A program made the position numbers and the translations under genes. Below are positions 1-8,538 of a stretch of DNA of 64,000 bases, piece after piece; position 1 is the stretch's first letter; every line of letters starts with the position of its first letter. This stretch comes from Defluviitaleaceae bacterium (lineage in GTDB: Bacteria; Bacillota; Clostridia; Lachnospirales; WRBF01), in contig WRBF01000005.1 of NCBI GenBank assembly GCA_009784685.1, positions 1 through 64,000 of the forward strand, written 5' to 3'. Below the pieces are notes generated by a model, which did not search any database, had not been told where the DNA came from, and saw nothing but the letters and a program-made list of their open reading frames with translations.

Positions 1-117
1 AATAATTCAGTACTTTTGCCTACGGCAAAAGCGGCTAACGCCGTCGGACTTCTTTCCGATACATGAAGAAGCGAATTTTTAGCTGCTTTAGGCGTGTTGT
101 ACATTGTATTGCAAGGG
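1..117. repeat. Dispersed palindromic repeat family A, partial copy at window edge
   Basis: The stretch carries the block ACTTTTGCCTACGGCAAAAG followed by a GCCGTCGG segment and ends in CGTGTTGTACATTGTATTGC plus AAGGGTA. The same blocks, in either orientation, recur near 46.15 kb and in the complete copy at 51.63-51.96 kb. The left end is probably outside the window. The gap from here to the first gene (118-375) holds a leader with the Shine-Dalgarno site of that gene and nothing else I can support. Confidence 0.7.
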
Positions 118-375
118 TAGCATCCCTTCCTGCCTTAGGATGCGTTTGAATATCTAATAAAATTGAAATTTAAGCGCATACCAAATACTTGATAATTTGT
201 GAGGGGTTTTTGTTGTGTTACAAGAAAGTAACTATTTTTTTGATTTGTTTTTACCAAATTGGGAAAGTTTACTTTTACGGAGCAAAAGCACCGGGATGCT
301 TATGTCAAGAAAATACAAGTATTTAGGCAGGAAGGGGTGCTGGCTTAAAGGTTCTGACTTAAAGGGAGCGATGAA

Positions 376-1434
376 GTGCGTTATGTGTTGCTAAGCAATT
401 TAAAACCGGGCATGACAGTCGCTCGCCCGTTTTATAACAAAAATCTTAATATATTATTAAATGAAGGCATGACTCTTAGTGAAAAGCATCTTATATCTCT
501 TGATCGTATTGGATTACACGGTATATATGTTCATGACGAGTTTTCGACCGGAATTAAGCTTGCCACAGTTATTGACGATAAGAGCAAAATGGTCTTTGCG
601 GGTGCGGTTAATAATGTATTTGAAGGTGTAGGTAAAACCCTTCCTCCTGACCACGGAATCTTAAAAGATGTTATCAAAGATTTGGTAGGACAAGTTTCTG
701 ATAACAGAGATACAGTTGTAAACATGCTTGACTTAAAGCAGTTTGATGATTACACATTTCAGCATAGCCTTAACGTCTGTATTTTATCAATTGTAGTTGG
801 TGTTCAACTTGAACTTTCCGGCAAGGCGTTAGAAAGTTTAGCTCTTGCTGCTGTATATCATGATATTGGCAAGCTTAAAGTGCCACATGCTATTTTAAAT
901 AAACCGGGAAGGCTTGATGAAAAGGAATTTGAAATGATGCGTCAGCATCCTGCGTTAGGTGTTGAATATTTAAAGAGTATAGGAGAGTTAAATACATTTA
1001 TTGAAATGGGTGTTTTGCAACATCATGAGCGGTATGATGGCAGCGGATATCCAAAAGGTCTTAAAGGAAAGCAGATAAGTGAATTTGCTCGTATTATTTC
1101 GATTGTAGATGCCTTTGATGCTATTACCTCTAAGCGTTCATATAAAGATTCTTTTTTGCCCTCAGAAGCGATTGAATACATCATGGCAAACGTAGGTTTA
1201 CACTTCGATTATGATATTACGAAAGTATTCTTAACCAGAATATTGCCATATCCGGATGGTATATCTGTCGAGCTTAGTAATGGGCTTAGAGGCGTGGTTG
1301 TTAAAAATCATGAAGTATTCCCTATGCGTCCTGTGATCAAAATTATTCCAAAAAACGTTGCAGAGCCTTCATTCCTGTTAGATTTATCAAGTTCGAAGGC
1401 GATAACTATTACCATTACCAGGATTATTGAGTAA
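376..1434 (+). CDS. HD-GYP domain c-di-GMP phosphodiesterase
   Basis: A cytosolic protein of 352 residues. An N-terminal segment of about 120 residues of the type often found ahead of HD-GYP domains is followed by a full HD-GYP domain (about 130-300). The metal-binding signature YHDIGKLKVP sits near residue 161 and HHERYDGSGYP near residue 215, so the metal site and the GYP specificity loop are intact. The family hydrolyses cyclic di-GMP, which links this gene to motility, adhesion or surface protein control. The start is GTG, chosen because AAGGGAG lies at the right distance upstream; no ATG is better placed. The next gene begins 41 bp downstream on the same strand, so the two may be cotranscribed. 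No transmembrane segment or receiver domain is visible, so the input signal is unknown. Confidence 0.88.
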   Translation: MRYVLLSNLKPGMTVARPFYNKNLNILLNEGMTLSEKHLISLDRIGLHGIYVHDEFSTGIKLATVIDDKSKMVFAGAVNNVFEGVGKTLPPDHGILKDVIKDLVGQVSDNRDTVVNMLDLKQFDDYTFQHSLNVCILSIVVGVQLELSGKALESLALAAVYHDIGKLKVPHAILNKPGRLDEKEFEMMRQHPALGVEYLKSIGELNTFIEMGVLQHHERYDGSGYPKGLKGKQISEFARIISIVDAFDAITSKRSYKDSFLPSEAIEYIMANVGLHFDYDITKVFLTRILPYPDGISVELSNGLRGVVVKNHEVFPMRPVIKIIPKNVAEPSFLLDLSSSKAITITITRIIE

Positions 1435-1475
1435 TGGCCGATGTGATAAAGTATACTGAAATATAATTTTAGAAA

Positions 1476-2657
1476 GTGGGATTTTACGTGAAAATAAGCA
1501 TAGATATAAACAATTTATTTGTGAAGGCGGGTTTGTTGCTGGTTATATTTGCCATTTTAAGCTTAGTCCTATCAGGTTGTTCGCAGCCGGATGATAGTAT
1601 TGATACAGATGTGCCGCCAATAGGTGACTTTGATGCCGGAGAAAGAGATTCGTTAGATGATTTCACTATGGAAGCCGTTACGATGGACAACATATTAGAA
1701 TTTGTTACTCTAAGTCAACATAGGGGCATTGAGTATGATCCTGTTCAAGCAGATATTGTAACTGATCAAGATATAGATGCGGTAGTAATTGAGCATTTGA
1801 CTTTTGGCACGAACTTAGTTGAAGTTACAGTAAGGTCTGCTATGTTAGGCGATGTGGTTATTATAGACTTCGAGGGATTTGTTGATGGGGTTCCGTTTGA
1901 AGGAGGAACCGCAGAAAATTCTATGCTTCAAATAGGGTCAGGGCAATTCATTCCGGGTTTTGAAGAGCAGATTATAGGTCATGACATAAATGATGTATTT
2001 GAAATCAATGTTACTTTCCCGGATGATTATTTCATGCCGGAACTTGCAGGGCAAGATGCTTCTTTTACAATTAACCTTAAAGCAATTTATATAGAAGTCC
2101 CTCAAGAGCTTACAGATGAATTCGTAACCACTTATTTAGGTATTGAATCAGTCGAACAATACAGGGAAATTATTAGAGAACGCCTAGAGCAAGAAATGGA
2201 GCTTCAAGCGAAAAATGAGATGAGGCGGCAAGTTTGGCTTGCGGTAAGCGAAAGCGCAACCATACACAGCTATCCGCTGCAAGAGCTTGAATTTGCGGCA
2301 GATAGAATTTTGCTTCAGTTTAGAGAAGCGGCGATGACACATAATTCAGAGTTAGAAGATTTTATTGAGCAAGCTTTTGGTGTTCCGTATCAGGATTTTC
2401 TCAACAATTACATCAGGCCGGATGCATTTATTGATGTGCGTCAGGATTTGGTTTTGCGTGCTGTAGCAGCGACAGAGGGAATTACTGTAACTGAAGAGGA
2501 ATTAAATACAGAAATTCGCAGATTCACAGATGAATTTGACTTCGAAAGCGAAATGGAGTTTTTGCAGTATATTGGTGGAGAGGGCAGAGTCTGGATGGCA
2601 CTGCTTTCGGAGAAGGTTATTGATGTTCTTATGTACCATGCGGTTGAAAGGGGATAA
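1476..2657 (+). CDS. Trigger-factor-like FKBP-type peptidyl-prolyl isomerase lipoprotein
   Basis: The N-terminus has a hydrophobic signal segment ending in the lipobox LSGC, so the protein is expected on the outer face of the membrane. Residues about 120-215 resemble the FKBP-type domain of trigger factor (motifs GDVVIIDFEGFVDG, GSGQFIPGFEEQIIG, FPDDY), and residues 215-390 resemble the helical C-terminal chaperone arms (ELTDEFV, EQYREIIRERLEQEME). The ribosome-binding N domain of true trigger factor is missing. The expected role is folding of exported proteins, by analogy with PrsA, though the fold is unrelated. The track start is GTG at 1476; a second GTG at 1488 is equally possible and gives the same signal peptide. 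It sits between a c-di-GMP hydrolase and an exported SLH protein, both on the same strand. Confidence 0.8.
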   Translation: MGFYVKISIDINNLFVKAGLLLVIFAILSLVLSGCSQPDDSIDTDVPPIGDFDAGERDSLDDFTMEAVTMDNILEFVTLSQHRGIEYDPVQADIVTDQDIDAVVIEHLTFGTNLVEVTVRSAMLGDVVIIDFEGFVDGVPFEGGTAENSMLQIGSGQFIPGFEEQIIGHDINDVFEINVTFPDDYFMPELAGQDASFTINLKAIYIEVPQELTDEFVTTYLGIESVEQYREIIRERLEQEMELQAKNEMRRQVWLAVSESATIHSYPLQELEFAADRILLQFREAAMTHNSELEDFIEQAFGVPYQDFLNNYIRPDAFIDVRQDLVLRAVAATEGITVTEEELNTEIRRFTDEFDFESEMEFLQYIGGEGRVWMALLSEKVIDVLMYHAVERG

Positions 2658-2699
2658 TTCCGATTGGATTTAATAACAGCTCTTGCGGAGGTAGGTTTA

Positions 2700-4403
2700 A
2701 TGAAGAGATTCTTTATCAAAACATGTACTGTAATGCTGACAGCAGTTTTTTTGATTAGTTCTTTGTTAACTGAGCTAGCCCTAGCTTCAGAACCTATGGC
2801 GTCAATAAATCAAACTGTTTTATTTTCGGATGTCCCTGCCGACAGCTGGGCTGTAAATGTTATCGAATCCGCTGTGCAAAACGGATTAATGAGCGGAATG
2901 GGCGACGGTACTTTCGGGTATGGTTCAACGATTACTCGTGCTCAATTTGTAACGATTTTGGGTAACATGTTTGGTTGGGGTAATGATGATTTCTTGTCTG
3001 CCAGTCATGGGTTTAGAGATGTTTCCACTGATCATTGGTTTTTTGATGCAGTAGAAAACGCCTATAAGCAAGGAGTCATTGAGCATGGTGATATGTTTTC
3101 CCCAAATGCACCAATTTTGCGGCAAGACATGGCTGTTATGTTAATAAAGGCTTTGGGATATAGTACATTGGCGGAGCAAGTGGAAAGATTTGAAGCTAAC
3201 CCTTTTTCTGATGTAGATGCACGTATAGGCTATATCATTATCGCTCATGACATAGGCATGATAAGCGGTATTGGGGATGGTCAGTTTGCTCCAAGTAATA
3301 CCGCAACCAGAGAGCAAGCAGCGGCAATGATTACTCGTGTGTACGACAGGCTTAACGCACCGATTAGCTGGGTTCATGGTTTTTATGCTTTTGGGTCTTT
3401 TGGGCAGCGAAATTTAATCAGAGATATGGATGCGGTATCATTTGGATGGAGCCAAATGGAGTGGGATACAGAAACAGGTGCAAGGCTTAATACAACAGCT
3501 GTAGGCGATAACCCTTGGGTTATACCTAGCGGTTATGAACTTATTGCAAATTTTCCTCGTGAGAATAATGCAACATCGCATTTGAATGTATTTATGGACA
3601 CCACTATGAATCTCGACAATATGTTAGCTAATTCAAATTCGCGTACCCAAGCTGTTAATGCTATCCTCTACGAAGCTACTCGTATATATACTGCAATTGA
3701 CCGCAGTCCATTTGATGGTGTAACCATAAACTTTGAAGGGCTTAGAGATACTGCTGCCCGCTCTAATTTTAATGCCTTTTTGACTGAGCTTTCACATAGC
3801 TTAAGGTTGGCAGGACTTACTCTTTTTGTCACAGTCCACCCTGCAACAATAGATGGGATATATTTTGATGGATATGACTTTAGAGCTATAGGTCAGCTTG
3901 CTGATAAAGTAATTTTGATGGTACATGACTATCATCCTCGGTCTTTAGAGGGCTTTTTAGGAACTCAGTGGCAAAGACATGCCGCTTTGACACCTATTTC
4001 AGAAGTGTATCGGTCACTAAAAGCAATTACCGACCCTATCACCGGTGTTGAAGATAGGGACAAAGTCGTCTTTGCATTTAGTTTTCCAAATATCGGCTGG
4101 TTTGTTGATGAAAACAACAATGCGATTTCTTCATCCCCTATATCTGTGTCAATGGAAACTGCTGCAATGCGTATGAGCCAGGCTGATACTTATTTTGGAT
4201 GGTCTGAAACGCATCGCAACCCATACATCATTTACACAACAGAAAATGGCGACAGGGTATTTCTTTGGTTTGAAAATAGCCGCAGTATATATGAGAAATT
4301 GAAATTATCCAGACTTTTTGGTATAACAAGAACATCGGTCTGGAGGATGGGCATTATACCGAATGAAAATGAATGGGATGTTTGGGAAAATTTTTTAAGA
4401 TAG
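2700..4403 (+). CDS. SLH-domain cell wall protein with GH18-like glycosidase domain
   Basis: The track start is a TTG at 2664; I prefer ATG at 2700 because GGAGGT lies just upstream and it yields a clean signal peptide (MKRFFIKTC..., cleavage near ALAS). Three S-layer homology repeats follow (about 40-95, 104-158, 167-218; motifs FSDVPADSWA, FRDVSTDHWF, FSDVDA and ITRAQF-type ends) and would bind pyruvylated wall polymer. The rest resembles the GH18 domain of spore-cortex-type hydrolases (YaaH/YdhD). The catalytic strand reads DGVTINFEG near residue 338: the proton-donor glutamate is present, while an aspartate usual in DxxDxDxE is asparagine, so activity is likely but not certain. The 3' end overlaps the convergent UvrA-like gene by 9 bp. 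Confidence 0.85.
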   Translation: MKRFFIKTCTVMLTAVFLISSLLTELALASEPMASINQTVLFSDVPADSWAVNVIESAVQNGLMSGMGDGTFGYGSTITRAQFVTILGNMFGWGNDDFLSASHGFRDVSTDHWFFDAVENAYKQGVIEHGDMFSPNAPILRQDMAVMLIKALGYSTLAEQVERFEANPFSDVDARIGYIIIAHDIGMISGIGDGQFAPSNTATREQAAAMITRVYDRLNAPISWVHGFYAFGSFGQRNLIRDMDAVSFGWSQMEWDTETGARLNTTAVGDNPWVIPSGYELIANFPRENNATSHLNVFMDTTMNLDNMLANSNSRTQAVNAILYEATRIYTAIDRSPFDGVTINFEGLRDTAARSNFNAFLTELSHSLRLAGLTLFVTVHPATIDGIYFDGYDFRAIGQLADKVILMVHDYHPRSLEGFLGTQWQRHAALTPISEVYRSLKAITDPITGVEDRDKVVFAFSFPNIGWFVDENNNAISSSPISVSMETAAMRMSQADTYFGWSETHRNPYIIYTTENGDRVFLWFENSRSIYEKLKLSRLFGITRTSVWRMGIIPNENEWDVWENFLR

Positions 4404-6641
4404 AAGATACTTAGCGGTAACTGACCCGGCACAATCTAAAATATCTGACGACTTACCCTCAAAAAGCACATTTCCGCCTGCCTCGCCGCCGCCGGGACCA
4501 AGCTCTATTGCGTAGTCAGCGGATTTTAAAACTGCTAGATTATGCTCAATAAGAAAAACGGAATTCCCCGCATCAACCATTTGATCAAACAGCTTAATTA
4601 TCATCCGGATATCTTTTAAGTGAAGTCCGTCCGTTGGCTCGTCTATAACAAACACTTCGCCTTTGCTGTTCAAATAAGATGCAAGTTTGAGCCTTTGAAG
4701 TTCCCCGCCTGAAAGCGTGGAAAGTGACCGATTAAGCCTCAGATACCCAAGTCCAACATCCATAGCCGGGCGCAGCTTAGCTGATATTGCTCCATCTTCG
4801 AAAATTGCACATGCATCATCAATCGTTAAGTCCATCGTTTGAGATATATCCCGACCGTCCACTTTATGTTGAAGTGCTTCGTCTGAATATCGTAGACCGT
4901 TACAAGCTTCGCAGACTGTTTCAATTGAATCCATAAACACCATTTCTGAAACAATTATGCCTTTGCCATCGCAAACAGGGCATGCACCTTTTCCGTTAAA
5001 TGAGAATAATGCTGTGCTTTGCTTACATTCTTTAGCATAAAGTTTCCTAATGTCGTCGGCTGCTTCAAGATACGTTGCTGGTGTTGATCTCAGACTTATG
5101 CCGATACTCTTTTGGCTTATATACACCACTTCCTTAGGATATTTTTCACAGAAATAACTCATAAGAGAACTTTTGCCCGACCCGGCGACTCCTGCTATTA
5201 CGGTTAAAACGCCTAATGGCAAATTAACAGTTAAATCCTTCAAGTTATGGGTATTTGCGTTTTCAAGCAAAAACCAACTATTTGGTCTGCGAACTTCTTT
5301 TCTAAATGGTGTATTTTCGTTTAGCATTTTTGACGTAATCGTTTCGCTTTTAATCAAATTTCCATAGCTTCCTTGAAATAAAACTTCGCCGCCGCTTTCT
5401 CCCGATCCGGGTCCCATATCGACTATATGCCCTGCGGTTTTTATCATTTCTTCGTTATGTTCAACTAACATGATAGTATTACCGTTATCAGCAAGCTTTT
5501 TGATTGATGCTTTAAGCAGCTTTATATCATGGCTATGAAGCCCGACGCTAGGCTCGTCCAGGACATATAAGACATCTGAAAGCGGTGAGTTTATATGCTT
5601 TGCAATTTTGCACCGGCTTGCTTCTCCGCCCGAAAGTGTGCCTATTCCCCGGGAAAGGGTCAGATAAGAGAGGCCTATATCGCAAAGAGCAGACACCCGT
5701 TGAGATAATAGTGTCTTAATGTCAACAGCGATAGGGTCTGCTATTTCGTTAAGCCAATTTAAAAGTTTCAAAAGCGGCATGTCGGTTATATCGGAAATGT
5801 TTTTGCCGTTTATCAAGCACGACAAGGCGTTTTTATTGAGCCTTTTGCCGTTACATTCAGGGCATACCCCTGAGTTTAGCATCGGATCTAAAAGTTTACG
5901 ATGAAGCTTTCCTTCATCTGAATGAATTACGCTTCGATACATTCTGTTTACAAGCCCCTCAAATTTTGCACTTTTAGGCCAGTTAGACGGCGGATTTTTA
6001 AGCTTTATTTGTGGCGAGTGTAAAAAAAGTTCAATCTCTTCCTTTGAGTAATCCTTTATTTTTTTATCAAGATCAAAAAGTCCGCTGAAGGCATATCGCT
6101 TCCAACGCCAAAGCCCCGGTTCAAATGCGGCATATTTTATAACTCCTTCATCATTTAGAGATTTATTAAAATCGACAAGCTTATGTATATCAAGCTCGTC
6201 TATTGTACCAAGACCATCACATCTTGGGCATCGACCAAGTGGGTGGTTAAACGAAAAAGAGTTGGAAAAGCCAACAAAAGGTTTTCCAATGCGTGAAAAA
6301 AGAAGCCTGAGAGGCGAATAGATATCGTTATAAGTTCCAACGGTTGAGCGGGAATTTTGTGCAGGTTTTTTGCGATCGATAATAATTGCAACAGGCAAAT
6401 TTTCAATTTTTTCTACGTTAGGTCTGCCATATTTGGGTAAATACTGTGCGGCAAAGCTTGGAAACGTGTCGTTAAGCTCTCTGCGTGACTGTGCCGCAAT
6501 TGTGTCAAGTACAAGGGATGACTTGCCCGACCCGGAAACACCTGTTACCACTATTATGTTATATTTGGGGAGGGAGAGAGTAATGTTTTTAAGGTTATTC
6601 TCTTTCGCACCTATGATGTTAATATGTTTGCTATGTGCCAT
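4395..6641 (-). CDS. UvrA-like ABC ATPase lacking the UvrB-binding domain
   Basis: This 748-residue protein has two ABC ATPase halves with Walker A motifs GVSGSGKSS (about residue 34) and GVAGSGKSS (about 484), two LSGGE signatures, and UvrA-type zinc modules (CPRCDGLG, CPECNGK, CPVCDGKG, CEACNG). It is much shorter than canonical UvrA (about 940 residues). The sequence passes from the RSTVGT segment straight to the zinc region, so the insert that binds UvrB is absent. Such proteins are known as the UvrA2/DrrC-like class, associated with tolerance to DNA-binding drugs rather than standard excision repair. The start has AGGCGG upstream. No uvrB or uvrC is in the window. Sure of the family, unsure of the role. 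Confidence 0.88.
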   Translation of the reverse strand: MAHSKHINIIGAKENNLKNITLSLPKYNIIVVTGVSGSGKSSLVLDTIAAQSRRELNDTFPSFAAQYLPKYGRPNVEKIENLPVAIIIDRKKPAQNSRSTVGTYNDIYSPLRLLFSRIGKPFVGFSNSFSFNHPLGRCPRCDGLGTIDELDIHKLVDFNKSLNDEGVIKYAAFEPGLWRWKRYAFSGLFDLDKKIKDYSKEEIELFLHSPQIKLKNPPSNWPKSAKFEGLVNRMYRSVIHSDEGKLHRKLLDPMLNSGVCPECNGKRLNKNALSCLINGKNISDITDMPLLKLLNWLNEIADPIAVDIKTLLSQRVSALCDIGLSYLTLSRGIGTLSGGEASRCKIAKHINSPLSDVLYVLDEPSVGLHSHDIKLLKASIKKLADNGNTIMLVEHNEEMIKTAGHIVDMGPGSGESGGEVLFQGSYGNLIKSETITSKMLNENTPFRKEVRRPNSWFLLENANTHNLKDLTVNLPLGVLTVIAGVAGSGKSSLMSYFCEKYPKEVVYISQKSIGISLRSTPATYLEAADDIRKLYAKECKQSTALFSFNGKGACPVCDGKGIIVSEMVFMDSIETVCEACNGLRYSDEALQHKVDGRDISQTMDLTIDDACAIFEDGAISAKLRPAMDVGLGYLRLNRSLSTLSGGELQRLKLASYLNSKGEVFVIDEPTDGLHLKDIRMIIKLFDQMVDAGNSVFLIEHNLAVLKSADYAIELGPGGGEAGGNVLFEGKSSDILDCAGSVTAKYLLS

Positions 6642-6867
6642 TTTTCAACCGCCTAATTTAATCAAAATTCTGCAAATGGAACAAAAATCTGACGAAATCA
6701 GATTATGCACTATTGCCGTTCCAATCAAGAAGATATCATAAGCTTTGTCAGCTGTCAAAACAATTCCAAAAAACTTGCAATATTTAACAAATCACTATTG
6801 TAATTCTGTCGAATTTGTGTTATTTTATATTAGACTTAAATTTTTAAAAGGGGAGAGTGTAATTTAA

Positions 6868-8289
6868 ATGAGTAACAATTCAAAAACAAGCAATTCAAAT
6901 GGGAAAGGTTATGCAAGATTTATAATTCCGTCCCTAATAGGTGCTTTTTTGTTCTTAGCGCCTATACCTACCGAAAATGCGTTCAATATTCCGTTAGGTA
7001 TCGCTATTGACTTTGTCGGCGATCAATTTAGCCAAATTTCATTTGGTACATATGGTGTTTACTTTGGGGATGGAGTGTACGATGGTAATTTTGATCTTCG
7101 TCACATGATAGGGCTTATAACTATTACTATCGCATTTTTGGGTATGCTACTTGCGCATTTTGTTAAGCCCGCTTTTATTATGAACAATCCTGTGCTTAAA
7201 AGTGTTTTTATCAGCTCTCCGGTTTATTTTATCAGCAAAGTTATAGGATTTATCATAATTTGGATGATTTTCTTAAACATCGGTCCGGATGAGGTGATAG
7301 CCTCATGGACAGGGGATGTTATGGTTGTGCTTTTAGCAAGCCTTGTTGTTATTTTCTTGGTTTTAATACCCGGTATCCCGCTTTTAACGGATTTCGGTCT
7401 TATGGAGTTTATCGGTACGTTCATTAAAAAAGTTGTACGTGTTTTATTCACCCTTCCCGGACGTGCAGCCGTTGACCTTGTTGCATCATGGTTCGGTTCT
7501 TCTGCCGCTTCAATTATGATTACCCGCGGACAGCATGAAAAAGGGTTTTACACAGGGCGTGAAGCTGCTGTTGCAACTACTAACTTTGCAATTGTTTCTG
7601 TGCCGTTCACTTTCGTTGTTGCTCGTACTGCCGGCTTAGCTGATTATTTCTTTACCTTCTATTTCATAATGGCAGTAGCTGTGCTTTTTCTTGCTGTACT
7701 TATGCCTAGAATATGGCCTTTGAAAAAAATACCCGATACTTACCTTGAAGATGTTGGTAAGCAGATTACTGAGGAAGAAGTTCCTCAAGGAACGTCTCAA
7801 TTTGCATGGGCTACCGAATCAGCTTGTGCAAGAGCCAAAAAGACTACAGTTAAAGACGTAGTTGACAGTGCATTAAGCGGATATGCCGGAATTTTCTTCG
7901 ATTTGCTCCCTGTTCTCCTTGCTTGGGGTACTATAGCTATGGTAATTAATGAGCATACGGATATTTTTACTTGGATCTCATGGCCTATGGGTCAGCTATT
8001 GACACTTTTCCAAGTTGAAGGTGCTATGGAGTTTGCTCCTGCAACGCTTGTTGGTTTTGTTGATATGTTTATACCTGCGTTGATGATTGGTAGTGCGCCT
8101 GACCAAACGAGAATGATTTTAGGAACTTTGTCGGTTGTTCAAGTTATTTACCTTGCTGAAACAGGTGCGTTAATTCTTAAGTCTAAAATTCCGCTAAATA
8201 TCGGGAAACTGTTTATTATCTTTATGATGAGAACGCTTATAAGCTTACCGATTATTGTCGGGCTTACTTGGCTTATGTTTAATCCGTAA
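6868..8289 (+). CDS. YjiH-family membrane protein (nucleoside-recognition GATE domain)
   Basis: A 473-residue integral membrane protein with about 10 hydrophobic segments. The middle part (about 185-300, with GRAAVDLVASWFGSSAAS) and the C-terminal half resemble the nucleoside-recognition/GATE domain seen in YjiH and the spore maturation proteins SpmA/SpmB. The substrate is not established for this family; a transporter or channel role is inferred. A GGGGAG Shine-Dalgarno site precedes the ATG. The gene stands alone between the divergent UvrA-like gene and its own terminator, so it looks monocistronic. Confidence 0.7.
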   Translation: MSNNSKTSNSNGKGYARFIIPSLIGAFLFLAPIPTENAFNIPLGIAIDFVGDQFSQISFGTYGVYFGDGVYDGNFDLRHMIGLITITIAFLGMLLAHFVKPAFIMNNPVLKSVFISSPVYFISKVIGFIIIWMIFLNIGPDEVIASWTGDVMVVLLASLVVIFLVLIPGIPLLTDFGLMEFIGTFIKKVVRVLFTLPGRAAVDLVASWFGSSAASIMITRGQHEKGFYTGREAAVATTNFAIVSVPFTFVVARTAGLADYFFTFYFIMAVAVLFLAVLMPRIWPLKKIPDTYLEDVGKQITEEEVPQGTSQFAWATESACARAKKTTVKDVVDSALSGYAGIFFDLLPVLLAWGTIAMVINEHTDIFTWISWPMGQLLTLFQVEGAMEFAPATLVGFVDMFIPALMIGSAPDQTRMILGTLSVVQVIYLAETGALILKSKIPLNIGKLFIIFMMRTLISLPIIVGLTWLMFNP

Positions 8290-8327
8290 AGGCTTAGGTT
8301 TAAACCCTAATATACAAGGTTTTTAAA

Positions 8328-8375
8328 GGATAGAGTTTCCTTCATATAGGGAGCTCTATCCTATTGAGTTTTAAT
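8328..8375 (+). terminator. Rho-independent terminator after the YjiH-family gene
   Basis: An 8-bp perfect stem GGATAGAG/CTCTATCC is followed within a few bases by a T-rich run. It separates the YjiH-family gene from the rpoB promoter. Confidence 0.75.
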
Positions 8376-8411
8376 TTTAGCATTTTAATACTTGAATTTT
8401 GAAAATAATGG

Positions 8412-8440
8412 TTGACAAGTGTTAATTGCTATGATACTCT
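8412..8440 (+). promoter_or_regulatory. Candidate sigma-A promoter for rpoBC
   Basis: A consensus TTGACA lies at 8412-8417. The -10 is less clear: GATACT (15-bp spacer) or TACTCT (17-bp spacer). The roughly 95-nt leader then runs to rpoB. Confidence 0.5.
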
Positions 8441-8538
8441 GTACTGTAGTGTTTCACTCAAAATGGGAAAATTTTGACATTGCAAGTTACTGACATATTT
8501 TACCAAATTATGCATATTTCTGAAAAGGCGGTTGGTGT

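Noticed and set aside
270-310. GAGCAAAAGCACCGGGATGC in front of the HD-GYP gene, recalling part of a c-di-GMP-I riboswitch
   Set aside because: The remaining conserved blocks and the enclosing stem are not present, so it was not called.
215-394. A GTG-started ORF of 59 codons with GAGGGG upstream, overlapping the start of the HD-GYP gene
   Set aside because: The product has no recognisable features and overlaps a well-supported start in another frame; it may be chance. Conservation would be needed to accept it.
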